Shown here: piece by piece, positions 7,291 to 15,918 of the stretch | Layout of the letters: every line of letters begins with the position of its first letter | Position numbering within the stretch: position 1 is the stretch's first letter | IMG/VR virus record: IMGVR_UViG_3300006790_000021 | Span: 1-52,626 of that record | Reading direction: 5' to 3' (one strand) | Origin: a virus | DNA length: 52,626 nucleotides | Position numbers and translations under genes: made by a program | The notes under the pieces: generated by a model | Told to the model about the DNA's origin: nothing | The model's input: only the letters and a program-made list of their open reading frames with translations | Databases searched by the model: none

Positions 7291-9195
7291 ATGGTACCAT
7301 GGATAACTGATTCGGAAGTATTTCCCAACTGTTTTGTAGCTGTATTCTATAATCCTATCACAGAAGATTATAAGATTTTCGGGTTATGGGAAGACGGCAA
7401 CATCAATGAAATGCCACAGCTGGTGAAATTTCTGAAGGATCCCAAGAATATCTTCATAGGCTACAATATCTACGGGTTTGACGGACCGGTCTACCAGTCC
7501 ATCATAGAATGCCCGGAAATCACAACGGATGAGCTTAGGAAGATCCGGGACTCAATTATTACAAGTAAAAGCAAACAACCCCTGATCCCCACATATAACT
7601 GGGATTTCAAGGGATATTGTTTATATAAAATGTGGCACTATGATAATAGGGCTCGTGCCACTAGCCTGAAGCATCTGGAGTTTGTATATAGAATGAAATC
7701 CATTAAAGATCTTCCTTATCATCATGATTCTAAAATAAACACACAAACAGCGTATAACAATGTTATCAGCTATTGTAAACATGATGTTAAAGCCACTTAT
7801 ATTCATTTTCTGAATAGTAAGGAAAAGATTAAGGCACGCCGGCTTATTAAAAAAAAGTTTGATTTGAATCTAGATCATTCTTCAGATAGTTCTATGGGCA
7901 TGAAGATCATACTCTATAATCTTGCAAAGGCCTATAAGACCACCATGAAAAGTTTCAGGAACAAGTATACAGAGTATAAAAAAATAAATATTGCCACCAT
8001 TCCGAGGCCTGAGTTTAAGGCCCGGACCGGAATCTGTAAAAGATTAATTGATGACCATTTTAGTCCTATTGTTCTTCACGGAGAAAAGGATCCAGAGACT
8101 GGTAGAATGGTGTTTAATCTTAAAGAAAATAAGTATGAGTTTGACTGGAGTGGAATTACTTCAAAAGTTGGTTTCGGCGGAATACACGGCTGTATTGAGA
8201 AAGGAGTCTATGATAGTGATAGTGACTGGATCATCAAAAGTTCTGATGTCACCAGCCAGTATCCCAACGCTGTCATTAACTGGAATATCTTTCCTAAACA
8301 CCTTGGTGCCAAATTCTGTAAAGTGTTCCGGGAAAAGGTTTATAATGAGCGTGGTAAATATCCCAAAAAAACCCACTTTGCAATGAATAACACCTACAAG
8401 TTGGCATGTAATGCAGCTGTGGGTAAATTTGCAGATAAGTATTCTTCTCTATATGATATTAGATGTAATCTCCAGGTTACTGTAAACTGTCAACTAGGTA
8501 TTCTTGCCTTAGCTGAAGATCTTATAGATAGTATTCCTGGTGCACAACTACTCATGCTTAATACAGATGGTCTGGAAATTAGAATCCCAAGAAGTTATGA
8601 GAGTATCTGGAAAAGAGCATGTAATAATTGGGAAAAACTGACCAAATTTAAACTTGAACATATTGAATATCAAAAGCTTGTGATTGACAATGTAAATAAC
8701 TATATTGCACTATCAGTAGATGGAAAAGTTAAGAGAAAGGGAAGATTCCGGATCTATGATGATTTTCTCGGGGTTGACTCTTATCATAATGATCCATCTG
8801 CAACAATCATCCCCCTGGCACTTAATGAATATTTCACCAAGGGTACCCCAATAGAAGACACTGTAAATGCATGTAATAATATTCATGAATTTGTTTTTGG
8901 GGTAAAGAAGACAAAAGCCTTCAATTATGTAGTTCTTGTAGCTAATACCAATAGAACAGTAAGTATAAAGAAATACAAGGAAAGAGTATTCAGATACTAT
9001 ATCAGTACCAGCGCAAAAGCAGGAAATCTGTATAAGCTCTGGATGGATGGCAGACTGAATGCAATCAATAAGGGAGATCTAATCATCCCCTGTAGAAGTC
9101 TCCGGTCACCAAAGGCCAGCAAATATCCTGACCTTAACCGTGAGTATTATATTAACAAAGCCCATGAGATACGGTCTGAAATTGAAGCAATATGA
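7291..9195 (+). CDS. Family B DNA polymerase with 3'-5' exonuclease
   Basis: Replicative polymerase of 634 residues. The exonuclease motifs are seen in order: a DSE at residues 7-9, NIYGFD (about residues 58-63) and YCKHDV. The polymerase motifs follow: motif A DVTSQYPNA with Asp319, motif B KLACNAAVGKFAD, and motif C NTDGLEI with Asp426, where the usual D-T-D is reduced to T-D-G. The length is near that of small phage polymerases such as phi29 and well below T4. I see no terminal-protein gene next to it, so protein priming cannot be claimed; a primase gene is present at 14202. It opens the rightward cassette. Family secure. Confidence 0.93.
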   Translation: MVPWITDSEVFPNCFVAVFYNPITEDYKIFGLWEDGNINEMPQLVKFLKDPKNIFIGYNIYGFDGPVYQSIIECPEITTDELRKIRDSIITSKSKQPLIPTYNWDFKGYCLYKMWHYDNRARATSLKHLEFVYRMKSIKDLPYHHDSKINTQTAYNNVISYCKHDVKATYIHFLNSKEKIKARRLIKKKFDLNLDHSSDSSMGMKIILYNLAKAYKTTMKSFRNKYTEYKKINIATIPRPEFKARTGICKRLIDDHFSPIVLHGEKDPETGRMVFNLKENKYEFDWSGITSKVGFGGIHGCIEKGVYDSDSDWIIKSSDVTSQYPNAVINWNIFPKHLGAKFCKVFREKVYNERGKYPKKTHFAMNNTYKLACNAAVGKFADKYSSLYDIRCNLQVTVNCQLGILALAEDLIDSIPGAQLLMLNTDGLEIRIPRSYESIWKRACNNWEKLTKFKLEHIEYQKLVIDNVNNYIALSVDGKVKRKGRFRIYDDFLGVDSYHNDPSATIIPLALNEYFTKGTPIEDTVNACNNIHEFVFGVKKTKAFNYVVLVANTNRTVSIKKYKERVFRYYISTSAKAGNLYKLWMDGRLNAINKGDLIIPCRSLRSPKASKYPDLNREYYINKAHEIRSEIEAI

Positions 9196-9202
9196 ATAAG
9201 TC

Positions 9203-9394
9203 ATGGAAATAATAATAGCAAACAGGGGAAGTACCGGATCGCCTTATGCGACCTACTGGATTCTTAGAGTTGCAAATAGAGAATATCTGAGGGAATATCA
9301 GAGGAAATCAAGGTCTGTAAACTTAATGGAACATTTAATCAACTCATACAAGAAAGTATATGAAAGTAATCGTGTCTGGGGGAAAAAGGTCTAA
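9203..9394 (+). CDS. Small basic hypothetical protein
   Basis: A 63-residue basic protein (about 12 Arg/Lys) beginning MEIIIANRGSTGSPYATYW, 7 nt after the polymerase stop. Helical and Arg-rich from residue 25 on (REYLREYQRKSRS). No motif recognised; possibly nucleic-acid binding by charge alone. Confidence 0.5.
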   Translation: MEIIIANRGSTGSPYATYWILRVANREYLREYQRKSRSVNLMEHLINSYKKVYESNRVWGKKV

Positions 9395-9417
9395 AAGAAC
9401 TTGGTACATCCTCTATA

Positions 9418-10566
9418 TTGAAAAACTTAGACAACTGTAATGATATTTCTGATACAATGCAACAAGCAAAGAATAAGATACAGAAAGAGATTGTAAAGAA
9501 ACTCCAGGCTACTGGAGGGCATGGGCTAATTGAGATAGCCACTGGTAGCGGCAAGACCAAAGCCATCATTGACTACATCATGTCCCGTACAGATAGTCCT
9601 AAAGTACTTTGGGTAGTACCCAAGGCTGACATCAGAGACATTACAGTGCCTGCAGAGTGGGCAAAGTGGGGATATCTCGATTTCTTCACTCACAATGTGA
9701 AGACAATCTGTTATAAGTCCCTACATAAAGAGACGGCCTACTATGATCTGATCGTATTGGATGAGGGACACAATATCACTATAAGAAGTTACAGTTGTGA
9801 TACCATGCGGTACAGGAAATACAGTGGTGTGCTGTTCCTGTCAGCTACTATCCCCAAGAGAGGGATAAAGCTCAAGATCCTCAAACATATGCGCATGCCC
9901 CTGGTTGAGAGTATAGATGTGGATGAAGCTGTTGACCTGAAGCTTGTAGCACCATTCAAGATCCGGGTATTTCCAGTGGAGATGGGTCAGATAAAAGACT
10001 TTAAGGTCAAGACCAAACAACACGAGTATGTAACTACAGAGTTTAAAAGATATTCTATTCTGAACAAACATATTGGCAGATACCCCAGAGGTAAGGCCCC
10101 AAAAACTCTTTACCTGACAAGAATGAGGAGTATTTCCATGTTTAAGAGTAAAGTCAGGGCAGCTAAAATAATCTTGGATCAAATCTCCAAGAACAAGAGA
10201 ATACTCATCTTTTGTGGAAGCATAAAGGTTGCTAATCAAATATGCCCTTATACTTACCACTCCAAGACTGATCTTGTAGACTATAAACAATTTAATGACA
10301 AAAAGATCAACCGACTAGCAGTCGTTCAGTCCCTGAATGAGGGTCATAATATGACAGATGTAGATATAGCCATTATGCTCCAGGTAAACTCTAATAAAAG
10401 ACACTATATCCAACGCCAAGGACGCGCCATCAGGTGGAGAAAAGGGCACAAGGCAGAAATTATTATTTTCTACAGTAAGAACACTGTAGATTACCATTGG
10501 GTAAAGAGCTCCCTGGAAGGGATAGATCCAAAAAAGATTACTTATGAAAAACCTTTGAGTGTATGA
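9418..10566 (+). CDS. SF2 DNA helicase (DEAD/SNF2-like)
   Basis: A 382-residue ATPase. Motif I is ATGSGKT with Lys46, motif II is LDEGH with Asp115, motif III is LSATIP, and the second RecA lobe ends in motif VI RQGRAIRW. This gives a compact two-lobe SF2 helicase or translocase of the kind conserved in crAss-like replication cassettes. The open frame has no ATG upstream: it starts either at the TTG at 9418 or the ATG at 9457, and both keep all motifs. The stop overlaps the next gene by ATGA. Family secure, exact start uncertain. Confidence 0.9.
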   Translation: MKNLDNCNDISDTMQQAKNKIQKEIVKKLQATGGHGLIEIATGSGKTKAIIDYIMSRTDSPKVLWVVPKADIRDITVPAEWAKWGYLDFFTHNVKTICYKSLHKETAYYDLIVLDEGHNITIRSYSCDTMRYRKYSGVLFLSATIPKRGIKLKILKHMRMPLVESIDVDEAVDLKLVAPFKIRVFPVEMGQIKDFKVKTKQHEYVTTEFKRYSILNKHIGRYPRGKAPKTLYLTRMRSISMFKSKVRAAKIILDQISKNKRILIFCGSIKVANQICPYTYHSKTDLVDYKQFNDKKINRLAVVQSLNEGHNMTDVDIAIMLQVNSNKRHYIQRQGRAIRWRKGHKAEIIIFYSKNTVDYHWVKSSLEGIDPKKITYEKPLSV

Positions 10567-11042
10567 AGTTACGCAAAGACATTACACAACTGATTATGCG
10601 TCTGGAGAAACCTATAGTAGGATTACTTCAGGCTCATAATCTAATTACACGCAAGAGCAAGAACCTTGCTATTGCTGAACTTACTCCTGAAGCCAAGGTA
10701 CTTATTGGTCAGGATGAAGAATTAATTACTGATAAATGGCTTCAAAAGTGGAGAAACCTGTGGCCACCCTATCAGAAGGGAGACCTTGAGGTGATTAGAA
10801 AGAAAATCAACAGGTTTATTCAAGAAGAAGATGCAGATTTAGATATGATCTGGCGTGCCACAGAAAAGCATATTGCCTCTGTAACTGAACCAAAGTATGC
10901 GGGCAATGCCAATAACTTTTTCTACAAACAAAATCCTGATGGGACTGTAGTATCAAGATGCAAGCAGTATCTTTATGAGGCGGCCCAGGAACCTGAATTG
11001 CCATTTGGAGGAGAGATGCTTGATGACTTAGATGATTTCTAA
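10563..11042 (+). CDS. Hypothetical replication-associated protein with acidic C-tail
   Basis: A 159-residue mostly helical protein, coupled by ATGA to the helicase. It contains the stretch WLQKWRNLWPPYQKGD near residue 60 and ends GGEMLDDLDDF, an acidic tail with a terminal aromatic like those that SSB-type proteins use to recruit partners. Position between the SF2 helicase and the DnaB-type helicase suggests a helicase loader or adaptor. No family recognised; role inferred from context and tail only. Confidence 0.55.
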   Translation: MKLRKDITQLIMRLEKPIVGLLQAHNLITRKSKNLAIAELTPEAKVLIGQDEELITDKWLQKWRNLWPPYQKGDLEVIRKKINRFIQEEDADLDMIWRATEKHIASVTEPKYAGNANNFFYKQNPDGTVVSRCKQYLYEAAQEPELPFGGEMLDDLDDF

Positions 11043-11091
11043 GAAATATAATCATCAGGGTGAGTAAATCTCTTTATAAAAGAAATGGGGT

Positions 11092-12021
11092 ATGAAGGAT
11101 TATAAGCAGGCTAGTAATGATGCAAAAAGATACATTGAGGGTAGGATGTCTGGAGATATCCGGAGTCTTAAAACCCCGTGGCCAACTCTAAATAAAGCTG
11201 GTATTGATGGTCTTGAGTGGGGAACTGTAAACATTATAGGAGCTATGTCAGGCGTCGGGAAAACAGCCCTGATGAATGAGCTTGTCTTTGCAGTTGATGA
11301 TCTGAATCCTTTTGATGATATAGCTGTATGTTTCTTTACTATGGAAATGGCTGCAGCCAGGATCATAGAAAGAATGATAAGTCGGGAACTTGGAATAGCT
11401 GTTAAAGATATTCATACTAGTGGAGAAGAAACTTTGAAAAAGATCAAGGAGAACATTATTCCAAAGCATGATAAGCTGGATATTAGATTTGTTGAAAAGA
11501 TGTACACTATAGGTAAGATTAAGGAAATCATTCAGGCTTTCTGTTCCAAAAGATTGGATAAAAAATGTCTGATTGTTTATGATCACTCCTTACTGGTGAG
11601 ACGTCTTCCCAAACAAACTGAAAGGGATGCTTTAGTAAATTTTGGCAAGGAATTACTTATGCTTAAGAAGCAGTTTCCCAACAGTCAGTATATGATCTTG
11701 AGTCAACTGAACAGGGCCATTGAAATGCCCGAAAGAATTAGAAATAAACAGCTCCATTATCCAATGAAAAGTGATATCTTTGGTTCAGACTCCCTATGGC
11801 AGGCATCTGATACAGCTCTGGTGATGCATGACCCTCACAGGCTGAATATTGTAGAATATGGACCTCTTAGATTTCCAACAAAAGGTGTTTTGTTTGGTCA
11901 TCTATTAAAAGTAAGAGAGGGGAGACTTGGCATGTTTGTAGTAAAGAATGAGGCCAAGTTTAATAGGTTTCCGCAACTTACAAAGGCGGAAAAAATAGCT
12001 TATGGATTTTATAAGAAATGA
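11092..12021 (+). CDS. DnaB-type replicative helicase (RecA-fold domain)
   Basis: A 309-residue protein equivalent to the C-terminal ATPase domain of DnaB. The Walker A motif GAMSGVGKT has Lys57. It also shows CFFTMEMAAARIIERM (typical of DnaB), Walker B LIVYDH, and LSQLNRAIE near residue 205. The DnaB N-terminal primase-binding domain is absent. It likely unwinds the replication fork in concert with the primase at 14202. The 49-nt gap upstream is the largest in this part of the cassette, and an ATGA overlap joins the next gene. Confidence 0.88.
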   Translation: MKDYKQASNDAKRYIEGRMSGDIRSLKTPWPTLNKAGIDGLEWGTVNIIGAMSGVGKTALMNELVFAVDDLNPFDDIAVCFFTMEMAAARIIERMISRELGIAVKDIHTSGEETLKKIKENIIPKHDKLDIRFVEKMYTIGKIKEIIQAFCSKRLDKKCLIVYDHSLLVRRLPKQTERDALVNFGKELLMLKKQFPNSQYMILSQLNRAIEMPERIRNKQLHYPMKSDIFGSDSLWQASDTALVMHDPHRLNIVEYGPLRFPTKGVLFGHLLKVREGRLGMFVVKNEAKFNRFPQLTKAEKIAYGFYKK

Positions 12022-12527
12022 CAAGAACTGAAGCAATCAATAAAATGGAAGAGCTAACTGGTCTTGATATCATAAACGGACATATAAGAGGTATATATAG
12101 TGACAATACTGAAATGACCTTTGGGGTGTTTGAAAATGAGATGATATCTGATCATGATTTCTTCTTCATACCTGTAGTAAGAGAAAAACCCATAGAATTG
12201 TTTCATAACCGGTACGAAGTCTGGGTACTTTCTCACGCAACTATGGTAAAGGCTTTCAAGGATCCCAATGCAAGAGTTAAGACTCCCTCTGATGGGAGAG
12301 GTAATTGGAAAAAATGGATCTTTGACATTAAGGAGGCCAAAAGAGTCTATCCTGTAAAAAAATTAACACTTGAACCTGCACCAGTAATACCGGCAGACAA
12401 GCTTACTGTACGTGATAAGGTATGTATAGAACTAAAGATACCTAAGGCTGATACGCCTTGGGTAAATGATTTAATTGAAGAAGCCAATAAAAGGCAATTA
12501 CTAAAATTATCAATGTTAAATGACTGA
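12018..12527 (+). CDS. Hypothetical replication-cassette protein
   Basis: A 169-residue protein of mixed structure, joined by ATGA to the DnaB-like gene and overlapping the following ATPase gene by 8 nt. The N-terminal two thirds appear alpha/beta; a Pro-rich hinge (LEPAPVIPADKL) precedes a helical C-terminus. I do not recognise it. Tight coupling suggests it works with the helicase or the recombination ATPase. Confidence 0.55.
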   Translation: MTRTEAINKMEELTGLDIINGHIRGIYSDNTEMTFGVFENEMISDHDFFFIPVVREKPIELFHNRYEVWVLSHATMVKAFKDPNARVKTPSDGRGNWKKWIFDIKEAKRVYPVKKLTLEPAPVIPADKLTVRDKVCIELKIPKADTPWVNDLIEEANKRQLLKLSMLND

Positions 12528-13308
12528 CATTCCAACTCGCGTGGAAAAAGAACCACGCCTGATCAAGAGACTACTCATTGTAAGCCAGCCTAAGGTTGGT
12601 AAAACTCATGCACTGACACTCTTGCCTAATAATTATGTTCTCAACTATGACGACTCATTAGCTCATTTTGGTGCTAAAGGTGTAAACATGATGTCCTATG
12701 CTGCAGAGCAGGGGGTACATCCTATTATAGCAACTAAGATGATTGCCAAAGGTCTTAATCAGATGAAGAAAGAAAATGGAGGCGTATGTCCCTATGACTT
12801 CATTACTTTAGACACTATTACAGAGATAGAGGCTTTATGTGAATCATATGCTAAACAGAAATATCAGAAAACACCTCAGGGTGAAGATTTTAAAGGTAAT
12901 CTTCTCACTGATCTTGAGTACGGAGCAGGTTATCTAAAACTTAGGGATGCCGTTAATGAAATCCTTAGAGTTTTTTGGAATTTACCGGCCAAGACTCTGA
13001 TTATTTGCGGCCATCTAAGAGAAAGCTCTGTAAAGGCTAGAGGAAGTACTGTTGCTGCAGTGGATATTGGCCTGACAGGCAAACTTAAACAGATAGTATC
13101 ACAAAAATGCGATGCTATCGGAACTCTCTACAGGAGCCCTGATAATGATAAGACTAATATTCTAAGTTTTGTAACAAGGACTAATGATCTTGTCACTGGA
13201 GCCCGTCCTGAACACCTCAGGGGGAAGGAGTTTGAACTCTCCCACCTTGAAGATGATGATTCTTTAATTGTTAACTGGGAACAAATATTTCCCGATCTTA
13301 AATCTTGA
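12520..13308 (+). CDS. P-loop ATPase, Sak4/RecA-like recombination protein
   Basis: A 262-residue ATPase with Walker A SQPKVGKTH (Lys28), a Walker B-like DFITLDT, and LIICGHLRESS. This layout matches the phage AAA-type ATPases often assigned to the Sak4 group of single-strand annealing/recombinase proteins. It is followed after 3 nt by an SSB-like protein, the pairing usual for Sak4-type systems. A single RecA fold without an extra DNA-binding domain is seen. Other P-loop families (for example packaging or sporulation ATPases) fit less well because of the neighbours. Confidence 0.7.
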   Translation: MTDIPTRVEKEPRLIKRLLIVSQPKVGKTHALTLLPNNYVLNYDDSLAHFGAKGVNMMSYAAEQGVHPIIATKMIAKGLNQMKKENGGVCPYDFITLDTITEIEALCESYAKQKYQKTPQGEDFKGNLLTDLEYGAGYLKLRDAVNEILRVFWNLPAKTLIICGHLRESSVKARGSTVAAVDIGLTGKLKQIVSQKCDAIGTLYRSPDNDKTNILSFVTRTNDLVTGARPEHLRGKEFELSHLEDDDSLIVNWEQIFPDLKS

Positions 13309-13311
13309 TTT

Positions 13312-13944
13312 ATGAGTAAATATGGTTTTGGTGAAGACCAGGTAAAAGTAATTAAAGGCTTTCCACTCAGTGAATGTGTGGATAATGTAAGCCTTGAAAG
13401 CGCCTCCTATGAAAAAGGAGAACAAAAGAACGGTGAACCGTTTGAAGCTATTGATTTTATATACTCACGTCCTGATGGTGGAAGACTTAGGGACAGGATG
13501 TTTGATGTCAATGAGGATAATATTGAGCCTCGGGGTGAAAAAACTCTTGAGGAAACAATCAAGAATGAATATGTAAATTTCAATACCCGTCTCTATGAAA
13601 TTGCAGGGGCATTCGGTATTTCTAGGTCTGAACTGAATGAAGTATGTATAGGTCATGACAATTTTAAGAGCTTTGCAGACACCTACTGTAAGAAGATCAA
13701 TGAAGAGTCTGCGGGCAAGACTGTCTATATCAAGACTGTCAAAAAGAAAGGAGGTTTTATTAATGCCGCAAGATTTGGATTTATCCAGGCTGGTGATGGT
13801 GACTGTACTTTAGAGTGGAGTGACTATGAGAAGAAGCAAAATAAAAAGAATAGTAGACCAGCAGCCAAGACTGAGGCTGTTAGTGAAAGTACAGTTGTAG
13901 CTGAGGTAGAAGATGATGATGATGACTGGCTGGATGATGTATAA
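13312..13944 (+). CDS. Probable single-stranded DNA-binding protein
   Basis: A 210-residue protein with a beta-rich body and a long acidic C-terminal tail ending EDDDDDWLDDV. An acidic tail with an embedded Trp is the hallmark of SSB-type proteins, which use it to bind replication partners. It lies directly after the Sak4-like ATPase and is the last gene before a strong terminator, so it may be expressed at a high level. I cannot identify an OB fold by eye, so the call rests on tail and context. Confidence 0.6.
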   Translation: MSKYGFGEDQVKVIKGFPLSECVDNVSLESASYEKGEQKNGEPFEAIDFIYSRPDGGRLRDRMFDVNEDNIEPRGEKTLEETIKNEYVNFNTRLYEIAGAFGISRSELNEVCIGHDNFKSFADTYCKKINEESAGKTVYIKTVKKKGGFINAARFGFIQAGDGDCTLEWSDYEKKQNKKNSRPAAKTEAVSESTVVAEVEDDDDDWLDDV

Positions 13945-13946
13945 CC

Positions 13947-13973
13947 AAAAGGGGCCTTGTGCCCCTATTTTTT
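13947..13973 (+). terminator. Rho-independent terminator
   Basis: Stem AGGGGC / GCCCCT with loop CTTGT (13950-13966), followed by a run of six T (13968-13973). It lies 3 nt after the SSB-like gene and ends the first part of the rightward cassette. A possible promoter for the next part overlaps it (TTG, 20 nt, TATATTAG at 13980-13987), but that would place the transcript start close to the next ATG. Confidence 0.85.
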
Positions 13974-13993
13974 CCTATGTATATTAGCAGCTA

Positions 13994-14200
13994 ATGAAGA
14001 GAAAAATTAATCTTAGTTATTACATTAAAGAGGTAGTAGAGCTGGAAGGTAAGAATTCAGAGGATATTGCTAAAAAGCTTGAAAAGTACCTTAAGAATAG
14101 AAATACTGAACATGTCAGCATTCATTACATGCAAGATGATAGAGGAGAAGTTGTAGATCCTAATCTTATTATGAAACACATGTCTTCTAAATACTGGTAA
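13994..14200 (+). CDS. Small hypothetical protein
   Basis: A 68-residue helical protein (KNSEDIAKKLEKYLKNRN) with an extended acidic middle (YMQDDRGEVVD). It is the first gene after the 13947 terminator and sits one base before the primase gene. Unknown family. Confidence 0.5.
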   Translation: MKRKINLSYYIKEVVELEGKNSEDIAKKLEKYLKNRNTEHVSIHYMQDDRGEVVDPNLIMKHMSSKYW

Positions 14201-14201
14201 A

Positions 14202-15260
14202 ATGCAGTACGGGTTTGGATCTTCAGATATCCGTATCTCTACTAAAAAACAGCTTAATCAGTATATTAAGGATGAACAGATCTATCATCATTATTTAGGC
14301 GAGTTTGAGCTTAATGAGTATATGATCTCCCCAAGAGGAGAATCTACTCCTAGTTTTATTATTGATCTTTATGAAGATGAGTTAGTATGGCGGGATTTTG
14401 GCTATGATCACAGGCCTCAGAATGCAGTGTCGCTCTTAATGTATTTGGAAGAAATCCAGGGCAGAAAAATGAGTTATAAACAGGCGCTACAACAGATTTT
14501 TGAGGATCTGCGAGACACCAAACCTTATGAAGTAGATATGACTAAAGTAGAGGAAAATCCTCTGGATATGAGAATACGGTATCGGGACAAATTCTATGAC
14601 TTTGAGAAAGAATATTGGAAGTCCCAGATGATAAAGAAGAGATCCACACTCAAAAACTTTAATGTATATGCAGGAGAAGTTTGGAAAAATGACAGGTGCA
14701 TTGACTACAGTCATCGTAATAATCCCGTGTTTATCTACTTATTCAATGCTGCCACACCAGCATGGAAAGCCTATAGACCGGCTAACACTACAGTTAGATT
14801 CCTTGAATTCAATTGCAGAAATCTCATACAGGGGTGGTGCAGGCTCAGGGTTAGGCCGGAATTTTACACTCATAGGGAGCAGAAATTCCGTTTACCCACC
14901 CATCATGCTCCTCTTCATCCGGAAAAACGGGATCTGGTTATCACAAAAAGTTACAAGGATGTTATATCTTATTGGGACTCTCTCGGACTATCATCACTTG
15001 CTCCACAGTCAGAAACAGAATTTCTTGAAGGATGGATGATTGAGGCCCTGGAAGAGTACTTTAATCTTTATATTAATTATGATCCTGACTTTACTGGCCT
15101 GAAGCATATGAAGATGTACAGTGAAAAGTACAATTTACCCTATTTCCATTTTGGCAATGAGGAAGTGAAGGACTTCACTGAACTTAGAATTAAATTGAAT
15201 GGTGACGATAATGCCGCTAAAAAAATAGTAAAACATTTAATGAATGAAAGTATCAGATAA
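14202..15260 (+). CDS. DnaG-like primase (TOPRIM domain)
   Basis: A 352-residue protein. A TOPRIM-like core is visible as VITKSYKD (residues about 247-253) followed by YINYDPDFTG with Asp294 and Asp296, the metal-binding D-x-D. The residue aligned with the conserved TOPRIM Glu appears to be Lys249. There is no N-terminal zinc-binding motif; residues 1-120 are a separate alpha/beta region. Primases of this kind are a regular part of crAss-like replication cassettes. It overlaps the UDG gene by 17 nt. The D-x-D makes primase the best call, but the missing Glu leaves some doubt about catalysis. Confidence 0.75.
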   Translation: MQYGFGSSDIRISTKKQLNQYIKDEQIYHHYLGEFELNEYMISPRGESTPSFIIDLYEDELVWRDFGYDHRPQNAVSLLMYLEEIQGRKMSYKQALQQIFEDLRDTKPYEVDMTKVEENPLDMRIRYRDKFYDFEKEYWKSQMIKKRSTLKNFNVYAGEVWKNDRCIDYSHRNNPVFIYLFNAATPAWKAYRPANTTVRFLEFNCRNLIQGWCRLRVRPEFYTHREQKFRLPTHHAPLHPEKRDLVITKSYKDVISYWDSLGLSSLAPQSETEFLEGWMIEALEEYFNLYINYDPDFTGLKHMKMYSEKYNLPYFHFGNEEVKDFTELRIKLNGDDNAAKKIVKHLMNESIR

Positions 15261-15918
15261 GGTAAAGAAGGCCGTTCTTGGTACATGGTATGATATTATT
15301 ACAAGACAATGGAATATGGAAAGAATATTGGATGTAACTCTTGACGGAGTTATAAAAGAGTTTAAAAAAGGAACTGTGTATCCGCTCAAAAGACATATAT
15401 TCCGATCAATGTTAGAATGTTCCTATGATACTGTAAGAGTAGTGTTTATAGGACAAGATCCTTACCATGATGGCAAAGCTACCGGTCTTGCATTTGCTAA
15501 TGAAGAAGAGCCGCTAAGCCCCTCCTTGAGAATTCTTAAAGAAGAATGGGAGGATAACCAAAATGGCGGCACATTTGATCATACTTTAATATCATGGGCT
15601 CAACAAGGGGTACTGCTCCTTAATACAGCACTTACCGTAAGAGAAGGTGAACCCAAGAGTCATTTCCCAATTTGGGAACTATGGACTAAGAGATTTATAA
15701 GAAATCTCTCAAAGGAAAAATCTGACCTACTCTATGTAATGTTTGGAAAGAAAGCCCAGGCTTGGGAAGCCTATATAGAACATGGACATGTGCTTCATGT
15801 TGTACATCCCGCGGCTGAAACCTATGCGCAAGGTGGTGCAGGTTTCTATGGATGTAAGTTTTATGACAAAGTAAATAATCAATTGAAAACGCTTAATCAA
15901 GAACCTATTATATGGTAA
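15244..15918 (+). CDS. ung: Uracil-DNA glycosylase, family 1
   Basis: A 224-residue enzyme that removes uracil from DNA. Family 1 landmarks are present: water-activating Asp72 in GQDPYHDGKATGLAF, the LLLNTALTVREGEPKSH segment, and a variant of the leucine-loop motif starting at His188 (HPAAETY, where most enzymes have HPSPLS), followed by GAGFYGCKFYDK. Length equals that of cellular Ung. UDG is a regular crAss-like cassette gene. It lies between the primase (17 nt overlap) and the VWA-metallopeptidase (7 nt overlap). No dUTPase or thymidylate synthase gene is visible in the window. Confidence 0.95.
   Translation: MKVSDKVKKAVLGTWYDIITRQWNMERILDVTLDGVIKEFKKGTVYPLKRHIFRSMLECSYDTVRVVFIGQDPYHDGKATGLAFANEEEPLSPSLRILKEEWEDNQNGGTFDHTLISWAQQGVLLLNTALTVREGEPKSHFPIWELWTKRFIRNLSKEKSDLLYVMFGKKAQAWEAYIEHGHVLHVVHPAAETYAQGGAGFYGCKFYDKVNNQLKTLNQEPIIW

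Noticed and set aside
9360-9440. A 26-residue frame before the SF2 helicase
   Set aside because: Very short, no junction pattern or composition to support it.
13900-14000. Promoter-like TTG-N20-TATATTAG overlapping the 13947 terminator
   Set aside because: The start would fall next to the ATG at 13994, leaving almost no leader; kept only as a remark.
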